Of a DNA stretch of 20,161 nucleotides, positions 1 to 9,988 are shown piece after piece. The notes below the pieces were generated by a model that worked only from the letters and a program-made list of their open reading frames with translations, did no database searches and was not told where the DNA came from. Origin of the DNA: Hyphochytrium catenoides (lineage: Eukaryota > Sar > Hyphochytriomycetes > Hyphochytriales > Hyphochytriaceae); the NCBI GenBank assembly GCA_900088475.1, contig FLMG01000057.1:1-20161 (forward strand), given 5' to 3'. The position numbers were made by a program, and so were the translations under genes. Position 1 is the stretch's first letter, and every line of letters begins with the position of its first letter.

Positions 1-306
1 TGTCCTAGGACATTCAGAATCGGGAGTACCATGTCACCGGTCCTGCTAGAACCCTGCTTGTTCGTGAGGAGAAGTTCTTTGGCCTTGGCCATCACGTTAG
101 AGACGAAGCATTGAGGCGAATCATCGGGGTGGAGAAAAGATCTTTTATCATCTGCAGATGCTCAGAGAGTCTGTGAGAAGTGCGAATTCCCGTGCTACTT
201 TGGGTTCAGTTCCTGGTAGGTGCGGGTAGGACTTCAAGGCTAAGATACCACCAAGCCTAAGATAAGTAGTGTCGTGGGAATTACCAACTCCTGTATCTGA
301 AATCTC
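1..306 (-). CDS. Possible partial gene running off the left edge, unknown product
   Basis: Two adjacent minus-strand stretches look coding. One runs from about 306 (after a TTTCAG) down to 249. The other runs from 151 to the window edge and reads DDKRSFLHPDDSPQ, then about 30 more open residues ending near PILNVLG. They are in different frames, but a GT donor at 248-247 and a CTGCAG acceptor ending at 152 would remove 97 bases and join them in matching phase (both phase 1). The first stretch can also be read through to a stop at 148-150. No start codon was identified, and an upstream exon would be needed. I recognise no family. The residue composition is protein-like rather than repetitive, but the evidence is thin and chance open frames of this size occur. 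Confidence 0.33.
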
Positions 307-857
307 TTCTACTCCGTAGTTCTCAGTTTTCTATCTGTCCATCTCTTTGCTTGAGCTTTATTCTCCCTCTCCTCCTTTAGTAAAGGCGGACTCTGTCTTC
401 CACCCCTCACCCTTGTAAGTTGGACCAAATGTACAGTTCATCCATAAACGACACGATCCATCACCTAAAGGGTAACACCTATCACTAATATCATCTACAT
501 TGATATATTCTATTCAAGATAATAACAGCATCATGTCTTCACAAGGGGGCAGGACATCACAATTTTCCAAAGCGTGTGTCGGCTCAGAATCGGCCAGGTT
601 CCGGGCCAGAGCTTCGCTGTATGTCGCTTCCAAGCAGTGCAGCGCAGCTCCTGTTGGCTCTTGGGGAGGAACAGACAGCAAGCAGGACCGCCCCAGCGAG
701 TGGCGCCACAATCAGACCTTCCCAGACTCCCAGACAGAGCTTCCATCTGACATTTTCAAAGGCCTCTCCCTGCTCGAGCACTATACAACAACGCCCATCC
801 CGCCCTAGCTACCTCAACTGTGTCCAGTTCACGAAGAGGCTCATCGAAAGAGGCAAC
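307..857. other. Spacer and 5' region of the cysteine-rich gene
   Basis: No convincing gene was found here. The last 280 bases are open in the same frame as the downstream gene (upstream ATG at 576), but the encoded residues are Ser/Pro/Ala-rich without domain character and precede a clean signal peptide. I therefore treat them as 5' leader and promoter. A weak TATA-like TATACAA lies at 782-788, about 70 bases before the chosen ATG. Confidence 0.4.
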
Positions 858-1367
858 ATGCTATCCATCAGGACTGCGATCAGGACCGCGATGGTCGTCC
901 TTGCCATCTCGCTTGGTTCAACTCTCTACTCTGTAGAAGCAGCCTGCGAGACATGTCTCAACCAGCCAGACCCTACCCTCTGTGGCGCTAAAGGCCTCAT
1001 AAGCGCACAAGCTGGCGGTGATTGCCTATGCGATTCCTTCTTAAAGAACCTAGCATGCCTCAAGGAAGAGTCAGATCCAGCTTGTGCCACTACAGCTCAG
1101 ACGATTAAGTCCAGCGTTTGTGTAGACCTTAGCAGCACTACCGGGCTCGGAAAATTTGCTGGAGAGGGTAAATGCAAGAGCCTTCTTGCAGAGCTGGGAT
1201 GTTCAAAAGGAAACTCCTCCCCTTCATCAAGCCCAAAGCCTTCAGACTCCAATGCCCCATCATCGCCTGTAGCAAATGACAACACTCAGAGTGCCGCAGG
1301 TGCTGTTTCTCCTGGAATCATGGTGGCAATTTCCATGGGCGCTCTTGCCGTCGGCCAGATGTTTTAG
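858..1367 (+). CDS. Secreted cysteine-rich protein, probably GPI-anchored
   Basis: A 169-residue single-exon protein. Residues 1-28 form a signal peptide: a basic start, then the hydrophobic core AMVVLAISLG, and a cleavage-like SVEA/A. The mature part carries ten cysteines (30, 33, 42, 56, 58, 67, 76, 88, 106, 115), enough for five disulfides. Residues 118-146 are a Ser/Pro/Asn-rich stalk with one N-glycosylation site (N119). The C-terminus ends in a short hydrophobic tail (about 152-169) after small residues SAAGA, as in a GPI-attachment signal. It is likely a cell-surface or wall protein. The spacing is not a clear match to the six-cysteine elicitins or to CFEM domains, so no family is assigned. 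Start choice: the ATG at 858 opens the signal peptide, and the in-frame ATG at 576 would bury it. It converges on the aminotransferase gene, with 161 bases between the two stops. Confidence 0.72.
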   Translation: MLSIRTAIRTAMVVLAISLGSTLYSVEAACETCLNQPDPTLCGAKGLISAQAGGDCLCDSFLKNLACLKEESDPACATTAQTIKSSVCVDLSSTTGLGKFAGEGKCKSLLAELGCSKGNSSPSSSPKPSDSNAPSSPVANDNTQSAAGAVSPGIMVAISMGALAVGQMF

Positions 1368-1528
1368 AAGGCTAGCAACAGCTATACCAGGGGCTATTTA
1401 AAAGATACTTTGTAAAGCTAACTTATTTTTTACCTGTGAGCTCTAGGTCAGTCCTCTTTGTCCCCTGTCTCACGTCGCTTAGATAACCTGGCCAGCCTTA
1501 CATGGATTCTGTCGGCTACTAATCCTCT

Positions 1529-2998
1529 TTAGAGTATCTGGTCGAGAGCCTTGATGATCCTATCTACCTCGTACGGGGTATTATAGTGCGCCATAGAGAT
1601 CCTGACTACACCATCATTAAGATCCTTAAAGCCCATTGCTTCTGATAGACGATACGCGTACTGCAGGCAGGGAAGAGTGAGTAAGTCTCCTATCAGGAAG
1701 CGGTTGTGACGTATCTAGACGTTTGATGGTGGAAAGCTTTAGCTTACCATATGCCCATTTCTGCATCCTACACCTGTAATTCAAAGCATAAATGTGGGGT
1801 GAGCTTACGGAATCTTTGACAGGGCAGAAGTAGAAAGGAAGCTCGTTGCAATGGAGCTCGGTAAGCGAGTGGGACAACGGACCTGCTTTATGGAGATGCT
1901 GGACAATCTCTGTCGAAGAGAGCCTAGAATGTGCGAAGCTAAAAGTAGGAACGCGAGATGTAGCGGCAGGGTCCTTAGATCCGCACAGCCTCACATCTGG
2001 TTTGGACGATATAAACCCAAGGAATTTCTCCTATAACACATTAGAAGACGTCAAGAGGGCAAGCCAAGATGACGAAGCCTCCAACATTAGCCAATCCTCC
2101 AGCGAAAGAGGAGAAAAATGGTAAAAGGGAGGAGGATATCTTGACTAGCACACAAGCGGAGGGACAGAGGTGAGTAGAAAGAATGGTATCGTTTTTTGGA
2201 TAAGGAGGCCACTTAGACAGAATCAAAGATCGTGGAAGGAGCCTGAGACAGAGCAGGCACCTGCAGAGGCTGTTCCATCCTCGTCATGAGCGCAAACGCC
2301 CTCTCTATCAATTCTCTGCTAACTAGAGTGTCTTGGGGAAGTCCAAGTAACGTAGCGAAGTACTTGGGCAGAGCGGCAAGACCCGAGCAGGCTATGAAAG
2401 AACAACGTGAGATAATCACTTAGATTTTCAGCACCCTTAGTACGACCTTCAAGAGACTCTGATAGGAAGCGGTTGATGAGAGTATCAACGATTGAAAATA
2501 CCTTCATGGTTGGCCGATCCAACCTCATACTTGTACGGTATCTAGCGAAAGAGATAAAAAGAGACGAAGAGAATAAAGAAGTTAGGGCAAGCAGCTTTCC
2601 CTAACTAACCTCCTGTCACTCACCTCATGCTGGTCAATAAAGAACCAGTTAGGTCCCGCCTTCGCGTTCGCGAGTTCATCAAACGCCTCTCTCCTGCCAA
2701 AGAGGACTGCCATATGGGGGCCGTATACCTTGTATACGCTGAAAGTATACCAGTCCACTCCCCAGGACTTCACATCAATGCTGCGGTGAGGAGCATACGC
2801 TACACCATCCACCACCAGCTTGGCGCCTACAGCATGGACCTCAGCCACCACGGCAGGGAGGTTGAGGATATCACCGAGAAGGTTGCTGACATGCGTGACG
2901 GCAACAAGCTGCAGAAATGAAGAATGGAAGGTGAGGTTGAGCCAAGCAAACAGCATGAGGGTAGATTTAACTGGAGCTTACGTAGCGCAGTGACAAAA

Positions 2999-3037
<39 letters not shown>

Positions 3038-3897
3038 AAGCGGAGAGAGAGAGAGAGAAAAGAGGAGAGGGAAGGTAGCCTGGGATAAGGGCAGTAATCG
3101 GCCTTCTTATTGACAGTGAGCAAGCAAATTTTGCTTCCATTCCCCATACCTTGGTCTTCGAACTTAAGACACTCTTGAGGTCATGCAGAGAGCTATCCCC
3201 AGTCTCTGGGTCCACCTTCCACCACTTGATGACCACGCCCTGAGAGGCCAGTTCTATCCACGGTCCGATATTCGACTCATGAGAGGCCTCATGGAGGACA
3301 ATCTCATCTCCGGGCTTAAGAATCTACAACGGCGATGTTATTGAGTTCATTTCTACGTATCCTTTGTGGCCATATTATGAGAGTTACATCCTCTCTTTAC
3401 CTTGCGGTAGCAATTTGCCAGTGTAAAGAATAGATTTGAAGAGCTTGGCCCGATGACAACCTGCAGTAAGGCATGAAGAGAGAGACGGTTGAGAAGCAAT
3501 TAGAGAAAGAAGGCACAAGCGAGCCAAGACAAGAGAGATAATGGCTTGTACCTCTCCAACGTCATGTGCGTTCACCATGTACTTCGCTACTTCGTGTGCC
3601 TCTTCTACTTTCTGGGTGGACTTTGAGGACAAAGGATAGCCCGCGTACAGCTGCGCACACGACTCACGGAAGTGATCGCGGACAGCATCCGCGACGACGT
3701 CTGGCACCTTGATGAAAGGATCGTCAGCAACAGTATCGCTACGTCTACAGCTGGGGAGAATCGGACACCTGCGAGCCTCCAGCATTCTCCATAAACATGA
3801 AGTGCTTCTCGGTCCGTAGGTAATGGTACTGATCCCTAGCCAGCTGGTAGATCTCTGGTGAGACCGCCTCCGCAGTGTTACCGATGCTGCCATTCAT
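1529..3897 (-). CDS. Class V aminotransferase, cysteine-desulfurase-like (PLP enzyme)
   Basis: Ten exons, read downward: 3897-3769, 3707-3552, 3460-3401, 3323-3150, 2908-2624, 2541-2502, 2391-2261, 2030-1883, 1773-1748 and 1660-1529. They join in consistent phase to give 426 residues, close to the roughly 400 usual for the family. Landmarks in order: MENAGGSQV (36-44), the cofactor loop VIGPSSSN, the aspartate in VVDGVAYAPH (D207) that should bind the pyridine nitrogen, the Schiff-base lysine in SVYKVYGPH (K233), NHEACSGLAAL, RNGHMYAYRL, and the C-terminal DGVVRISMAHYNT with the likely carboxylate-binding R403. These motifs resemble the VC1184-type subfamily of cysteine-desulfurase-like proteins, whose physiological substrate is not established to my knowledge. 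No targeting peptide is evident, so it is probably cytosolic. Intron 4 (3149-2909) carries a CT tract on the sense strand. Function beyond PLP-dependent chemistry is inference. Confidence 0.88.
2995..3075 (-). repeat. GA/CT microsatellite inside aminotransferase intron 4
   Basis: A nearly pure purine tract on the + strand, mostly (GA)n with AAAAG interruptions, which is a CT tract on the sense strand of the gene. It lies inside the 241-base intron 3149-2909, the longest of this gene's nine introns. Confidence 0.9.
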
Positions 3898-5253
3898 ATT
3901 TACTGATCTCCCAAGGTTCCGGTGCTCCTTCCTTCTTGGTGGTGGTGCGCTGGCCGATGCAGGCTTTGAAGCAAGCAGAAGAGTGAACAGGTATGGGGCC
4001 CTACCGAAAGCTTGTAGCTTTTTATGCTGGTATGACGGTCTTCAATGCCGGAGAGGGCGAGAGAACAGAGAAAACTGAGAGAGACACAGGGACCATCTAC
4101 CTGAAGGTGGAAGAAGTGGAGAGAAGAGCGAGACCCAAGACCAGGGAGAAAAGAAGAGGAAAAACATCAACATCTCAACCTCTCAAGAGAGCACGAATCT
4201 TGACAAGAACCAGCCTCAGAGCAAATTGAAGAGACAGGGGGAAGACATGCTGCCCGATGTGACACACCTCATGTCAATCGGTGCCCAGAAGGCTAACATA
4301 CAGTGCTACCATCACCTACCGCCTGCCACATGGTGTGGCCTGTCAAGTGCTTAGTTGAAGTTTTTCTGCCCTAACGGCGTGGCTTCTGATCCCGTCGCCC
4401 CGCCCCAGGGATCAGCGCCAGAGATCAATGTCTGTCAGAACCGCATGAGTTAGCTGACAGGCAGATCTGCATCGGAACCTTCAGTGGAGGAGGAGGAAGC
4501 AGCAGCGGAACCAACAGCAGAAAGAGCAGCAGTCCAGCAAGCGGTGTAGCGGAAGTTGAGAGGTAGCTAGGCGATGATGGTGACTGACGATGAGATGTGA
4601 AAGCTGCTGCTGTCTTCTTGATTCAGCATCTTCTTGTCTCATTGCAGCTCTTCCCGTCCCTTGAATGCTGAGGGATAACTCTTTATGTGTTCCTTCCGGT
4701 ACATCATCAAGGCCAACACTCCTGCTGCTTCATCTGCTTTGGTCCTCCCTGCTGGTTCCCGTCGTCCTTCCATTGCTTCTCCCGTTCCGCTTATTGCCCT
4801 GCTGCCTCTTTCTCTCCTCTTCTAGCCGGTCGTTTGTAGGGATGATCAAGGTCTTTACCTCTCTCGCTGCATAGGGGAAGCTCTCCCGCCGGCTGCCTCT
4901 TTGCCCATCCTGTCGCCTCGTTCGACTTATTCTCTCAGCAATGACCGCCCGCCGGCCGTGTCAGGTGATCCCTTACCTATCGAAGTAACTCCCCTGGCCC
5001 TGTTATTTGGTGGCGGGGTGATGGGCTCGCTCCCCTGCTTCCTTGCTCGGCTGCTAGGGGCTGTATACTCTCTCTCTTTCTGTCCGTAGTCCATTCCTTC
5101 CTCTCCTGTTCTTCTCTGAAAATAGTCCGCCACTAGTTGTTAGTTACCTTCTTCATTGACGGCCTGGTATGTACAAGAAGACCTACTATTGCTGATGGCA
5201 TGAAGGCATTGGAGCTCGCTTCATTACGCTGCTTATTATAACATAATGTGCGT
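3898..5253. other. Spacer of about 1.36 kb, no supported gene
   Basis: This lies between the aminotransferase start and the stop of the next minus-strand gene, so it should hold the aminotransferase promoter. The open frames here are short and biased (Leu/Ser-rich around 4665-4874, Arg/Lys/Glu-rich around 3990-4230) and show no motif. Small hairpins are visible, for example CTGTCAG...CTGACAG near 4434-4462 and GCCACATGGTGTGGC near 4325. They are too short to interpret. Confidence 0.5.
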
Positions 5254-6297
5254 TCAGAGTTCGGCCAGCACTTGAGCGATGATGTCGCTGTACTTGGCAC
5301 TGTCATCTAGATCCTCCTTTAGCAAGGTGGCCGCCGCCTCATAGTTCGTCGCCATGTTTGTCAATGCGTTCAAGATGAGTGTCTTCTGTGGTTCAGGAAG
5401 GGGAAATTCCATACACAGACAGGCAATCTTGAACTGCTTCCTGGCATGCTCTGGATGATCAGACAATGGATATGTTTTGGCTCTCAAAGTGTTCCACGAG
5501 CGCGCTTCCATCTTAGGCTCTGTCCCCTCAGTAGGATCTGGCAGCTCGACAAGAATGCGACTCAGAAGCTTCATTACCTCTTGAAGATACTCAATCGTAA
5601 CTTTCTGGTGATCCGCAGCAGGCGCCTCGACCTCAATGTTGCGGTAGTATCTCTCACTGTTAGAGTACTTTTGATAGTTGACATTTGGCACCACGGTAAG
5701 TGCCTGACAGACAGCACATGCATTCGTTGTGTTGGTCACACCGTGATGTTGATATCCGCCGCCATTATTGTTTCTGTGAGAGTCACATATCTTGTCGCTT
5801 GGGACCTTGAACATGTCAAAGGACACATTGATCACCGCTTTATTGGAGCCGGAGAGCTTGCTTAGACCATCTTTCAACAGTCTGAGAACATCTTCCATGA
5901 CACTGTCATCACTACAGGCGATAACTCTGCGGTTAATCTCCTTGAGGGCGCCATCAACGCCATGTTTGCCGAAGAGACGGAGATGCTTCAGTTTCTTCCC
6001 CATATCTCGCTTCAGGTTGTTGAGCTCAATATAAGAGTTAATGCTTCCATTGACCTTGACCTTCTCTTGGGGTACTAACTTTAGAGACCTCTTGATGTTG
6101 CGGGAGAGCAGGTCAGTGAACTTGCTGAGTTCATCGACACCTTTCTTATCCTCCACAAGATGAGCCAGTGCACTTGCAGATTCAATGCCCTTGGAGCGAA
6201 GTTCTTTCAGAAAGGCGAGTAGTTCCAAGCGCGTCTCTGCGACTCTGTCCATAGTCTCTTCGTCATGTTCTTGTGGGGAGGCGGTCTCCTTCTCCAT
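5254..6297 (-). CDS. Unknown helical protein with a CxxH...CxxC pair, intronless
   Basis: A 347-residue uninterrupted reading frame from ATG 6297 to the stop at 5254. The N-terminal 155 residues are charged and predicted helical (for example RLELLAFLKELRSKG and MEDVLRLLKDGLSKL). The middle has C171-x2-H174 and C194-x2-C197 separated by 19 residues with a Gly/Asn/His-rich linker, which could bind one metal ion. The C-terminal 120 residues are again helical (ARKQFKIACLCMEF, NYEAAATLLKEDLDD). No signal peptide or membrane segment is seen. I do not recognise a family. It lacks introns although most multi-exon neighbours are densely split. A TATA-like CATAAAAAG (minus strand) lies about 60 bases upstream of the ATG. 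The length and balanced composition make it very likely a real gene; the metal site is inference. Confidence 0.8.
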   Translation of the reverse strand: MEKETASPQEHDEETMDRVAETRLELLAFLKELRSKGIESASALAHLVEDKKGVDELSKFTDLLSRNIKRSLKLVPQEKVKVNGSINSYIELNNLKRDMGKKLKHLRLFGKHGVDGALKEINRRVIACSDDSVMEDVLRLLKDGLSKLSGSNKAVINVSFDMFKVPSDKICDSHRNNNGGGYQHHGVTNTTNACAVCQALTVVPNVNYQKYSNSERYYRNIEVEAPAADHQKVTIEYLQEVMKLLSRILVELPDPTEGTEPKMEARSWNTLRAKTYPLSDHPEHARKQFKIACLCMEFPLPEPQKTLILNALTNMATNYEAAATLLKEDLDDSAKYSDIIAQVLAEL

Positions 6298-8654
6298 ACT
6301 TGCTACTATAGTCTGTGACAGTAGTGAAGCTGCTTCCTCGTAGTAGATTTCTTTTTATGCGCGGTGGTCGGTGTGGGGTGAGAAGAAGATTTGGAAGTGA
6401 GGATGAGAAGTGCCGCCGTCGGTCGGGTGACTGCTAGGCCTGCGTGCTTCTTTTTTCCAACGACTCAATCTTTCAGGTTCTTTTTCATTCCTCTAATCGT
6501 ACTTCTTTCTTATGGCAAGCGATGGTCATAGTGCTTTCTTCTTCTTCTTTCTTACCCCTAACAGAAGATAACAGCAAAAGATCTAATAATAGCACCCATC
6601 CTCACTTTCCTAGTTCCCCAGCAACAAGCAACGATCAGCTCAATCAATCTGCACCCTTCGCGACAATGGCTGGCAATCATGAAGACAAGCTTCATCCTAA
6701 CAGAGAGAAGAAGAGGAAGAAGAGCACGATTAATTTGAGCTGATCGTTGCTTGTTGTTAAAAATGCCTCAGGTAACTTAGAGAGTGAGGCCAGGTCCATC
6801 CTCCGCAGCCCAGGAAACCTTAACATCCTACGGATATTCTACCTCATTCGTAGTTCTCCTGCTGCTAGTAATATGTGTGATCACTGACCAATTTACTGCC
6901 AGAAGACCTTGAACTCAAAGTCCAGCACTCCACTTCTTGGCCAAAGGAATACCTGGATGAAGAGAATGGCATGTCAGTAGTCCCAACCATCATTCCCTTC
7001 ACTCTTTATTTTCATAGATCTCAATAAGAAGGCACCCACCTCCTCTCCTTCTGCATCATTCAATAGCATCGACGTGGGCTGCCAGCAGCAGCAACTACTA
7101 CTCGGACCAAGAACAGCAAAGAACTGTCACATGCTGTAGAGTCTATTGCTGATCCTCTACTAGGAAGCAGATGAACAGAACATAAACAAAAACTAAGAAC
7201 AGTGAGCACGGTGAAAAATAATGGGAGAAAGAAGAGATGGCTGGAGGAGCTACAGATGAAAAAGCGGCCGCAGCTGGACTAAGAAAATGAATAATAGGCC
7301 CCAGGATAAGCTCCACAACTAGTCATACACGACCATCCATGGCAGCAGCTGCCTCGTTATCCAAGGAAGTCAGTTTAGGGTGGCTTCATAGCAGAGTTGA
7401 CGGACCCGGTCAGAAATCTTGGTCTTCTTCCGTCTTCAGCCTGCCTTCTGTCTAAGGTTATTTGGTTGTTATTGGTCAGTCGGCGGTGGTGGGTCTCTTC
7501 TTCTTCTTCTAATCGACATTTCTGGTCTAGCCATTGCCCCCTGCTAGCCACGCTAAAGCTATTGGATGACTCGACTCGCTGCTGCTGCTGACCTTAGATA
7601 AAGAAGAACTTCTTCTTCTTCTCCAGTCCTCCTACAAAGTAGAACGAAGAAACCCGTCCACCGTTGCTTCTTTCCACCTCTTCTAAGGGTACGCATCTTC
7701 TTGCATGTCCTGCCCACAACGGCCGCCACTTGCATGACGTTTGCATCGTCGGCATCATCGTTGGGGGAAGGCGGTTGTTGTTGATCTTCTCTCATACTAC
7801 TAGTAACAGAAAAGAGCTAGCTGCTAAGTTAGTACTGACTAAATCTTTAAGAAGAAGTGAGAAGAAGAGCGGGAACCAACAACAAAATGCCCATTCATGT
7901 CTCTGACTAGCTGCTTGCGGAGTCGCAATCCGCAGCACTGGATAGTGATAAGTGGAGACGAGGTCATCATCATCCTTGCCGCTCGTCCCTTGTCCACTCT
8001 AGCAGACCCGTAATAAGTGATGATGAATATGTTTTTATGAGTGAGCAGTCGCAGTAACGCGCACCCGCAGACTCATTCCTAGTAAGGGTGGTATGGCCTG
8101 ATGAGAAGGGCAGAAGGTAAAGCAAGCGCAGGCGTCATCACGATCATAAACTATAGCACCAAAACATAGGAAAACACTCTGCTGGGTTTATTGTTAGAGT
8201 CTTCTTGTGCTCGCAGTAGTCCGCAAAGGTATTTACCCATCGCCCTATCACCCTGGTCTCCTAGATAATACGGTCTTAGGCTGCTGACCAGCGATCTATG
8301 ACTCTCCTTTATCTGGGATGATGATGAGCACTTTGAACTTCTTTACTACGCCGTCTAGTTCTGTTACTGGGCCTCGTCATATCCGCACTCAATCTGCTCC
8401 TGCAGGTATTAGTTGCAGCAGCTCTTATCATCTCTTCATCAGCTTTAGCTTCAGGCCTACAGACAATTATGGACTCAGACCGTCAATTGGAAGACGTTCG
8501 CTATTTTTTATTAAGGCGGCTGTGATGGGCTCGTTGGAGCACTATCTGTCGGTTTGTTATTTTTCTTGTTCACTTGCTGCAGATTCGGGGACAAAAGTTA
8601 GCATAGAATAGCGACACAGTTAGTCCTCAGTTGAAGCTCTGCAAGGACTACGTA
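6298..8654. other. Gene-poor spacer of about 2.36 kb with CTT/GAA-rich stretches
   Basis: No open frame here has domain character. The longest (6444-6743 +, 99 residues; 8318-8611 +, 97 residues; 7559-7795 -, 78 residues) are Ser- or charge-biased. The stretch is marked by short CTT/GAA runs (near 6536, 7498, 7601-7622) and by the inverted repeat at 6622-6756. It should contain the promoter of the 5254-6297 gene and the 3' end of the SNARE transcript. Confidence 0.5.
6622..6756. repeat. Perfect 22-bp inverted repeat with 91-base loop
   Basis: Left arm 6622-6643 (CAACAAGCAACGATCAGC plus TCAA) and right arm 6735-6756 are exact reverse complements. A few more pairs (AATC with GATT) form just inside the arms across a small bulge. 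The loop contains its own hairpin, ATGAAG...CTTCAT, at about 6679-6695. The transcript of either strand could fold into a 135-base stem-loop with a duplex of small-RNA length. Alternatives are a small non-autonomous transposon remnant, although no flanking target duplication was seen, or chance, which is unlikely for 22 perfect pairs. Confidence 0.85.
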
Positions 8655-9988
8655 TCAAGCGAACTTTGTAACTCTTACCGTCAGGACGATGGGAAGGATG
8701 ATGGCAAGCAGGACAGCGATGGATATGACGAGAATCAGCAAGCTGGTCCTGTTCCTCTTCTTCTGTTTCCGCTTGGCTTGCTCTAGATGCTCTAAGCCAT
8801 CTCGGACGTCTGTCTCAGCGTGGGAAATGTAGCCTTCTACCGCTTGCACTTTGGCAGCATCTTCGACGGCCAGTTCGTTGACTTGCTGAACAAGCTGCTG
8901 CACTTGATTGGCATCTCTTACTAAGAGATCGTACTCCTCCAAGCGCTATGCGCGGAGAACCCAGGAGAATGTAAGTTGACTCTTCTAATAATAAGTGCTC
9001 AGGCAAAGGAACGCATGGAACTCACCTCAGCAAGGTCGTCGAACTCTCTAGCTGTTACGGTGCCCTCCACTAAAGACTGCTGCAGCGCTTGGATGTCTGC
9101 AGTAGGCGTCATCTGTAGTCCTGGTTGTTGCTGGTCAGAAGAAGTGAAACTTTGATGCATTGAAGAGAGGCGAAGTATGTGTTCCTGCTCTTGACGTGCT
9201 GTCTGCATTTGAAGATCCTTCAGCCTTTCCGCCACCCTGACAAAATCCCTTCATGGGCCATACGATGGATGTCAGAAACGGGAAGCAGTGCTTCATAGCA
9301 CTTCCAAACCAAACCTTTGAAGCTTTCTATGAACCGGTGCTGGTGTACTTCTCAAGCGGCTCTTCTGAGTGAAATATTGGGCTATAGCTGTCGCACAGGC
9401 TGTAGCATCTTCCCGTTTTGTTGAAAGCTAAAAGCGGTAAGGGTTAGTAGGGAAGCGAGACTGCCGAACGGAGGAGAGATGGAAGCGGAGTAGTTTACTT
9501 CCTGCAAATGATGATCAAATGGCTGGATAATAGCGGTGTCATGGTACCTGCTCTCTAAAGGTTCCGCTATCATGTCCCGTACCAAGGAACAGGCTCATCT
9601 GATTTAGGTCTATGCAAAGCTTATCCAACTCTTTGATGCGATCTGCCACCCAAGCATCATCATGCGTGTCCACTATGGGCGTAGGGAACTGCAGTTCCTG
9701 AGCCGTAGGCCCAGAGTCTCTGCTGCCAACATCGCCGCCTCCCGTTTCTATATCACCTTGTCCACAGAGAGACTTAAGCATTGCCGGAAATTGAAAAAAG
9801 GAGTTTTTAGATCCTTTACCTTGATCCGCTGCCGAAGGGCCGGCCGAAGGCGCTCTTCCTTTTGCTTCACGGTGGGCAGGATTGAGACGGCTATACCCTG
9901 GCTCTTCTCCCCAGTATATCTCATCTTGGCTACTGTCACCGCCGCTGGGCAAGTCATGCCTGGTCCGTGAACTTGACGTCCCATACAT
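8655..9988 (-). CDS. Syntaxin-like Qa-SNARE, tail-anchored
   Basis: Four exons, read downward: 9988-9548, 9427-9315, 9236-9026 and 8945-8655. They join in phase to 351 residues. Residues 1-110 are variable. An Habc-like helical region spans about 112-220 (VADRIKELDKLCIDL; later MQTARQEQEHILRL). The SNARE coiled coil runs from about 231 to 312, and a basic stretch, KRKQKKRNR, precedes one C-terminal membrane helix (322-345). This is the syntaxin layout, which puts the SNARE motif on the cytosolic face of an endomembrane for fusion. The heptad layers align well (L273, V277, L280, D284, V288, V291, I295, A298, V302), but position 284, where Qa-SNAREs carry Gln, is Asp. An in-frame TAA upstream supports ATG 9988. 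The span 9819-9757 (63 bases) could be an additional in-frame intron. The compartment cannot be assigned. Confidence 0.85.

Noticed and set aside
576-857. Extending the cysteine-rich protein to the in-frame ATG at 576
   Set aside because: It would place an obvious signal peptide in the middle of the protein, and the added residues have no domain character.
1884-1994. Continuing exon 8 of the aminotransferase through the open frame toward 1626
   Set aside because: That frame destroys the conserved RNGHMYAYRL segment, and splicing at 1883/1773 restores it.
4665-4874. Leu/Ser-rich 69-residue open frame as a membrane protein
   Set aside because: The composition follows CT-rich DNA, there are no charged flanks or motif, and it lies in a spacer.
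7915-7945. TGCGGAGTCGCAATCCGCA hairpin as part of a tRNA
   Set aside because: There is no acceptor stem, D or T arm around it. I found no tRNA in the window by eye.
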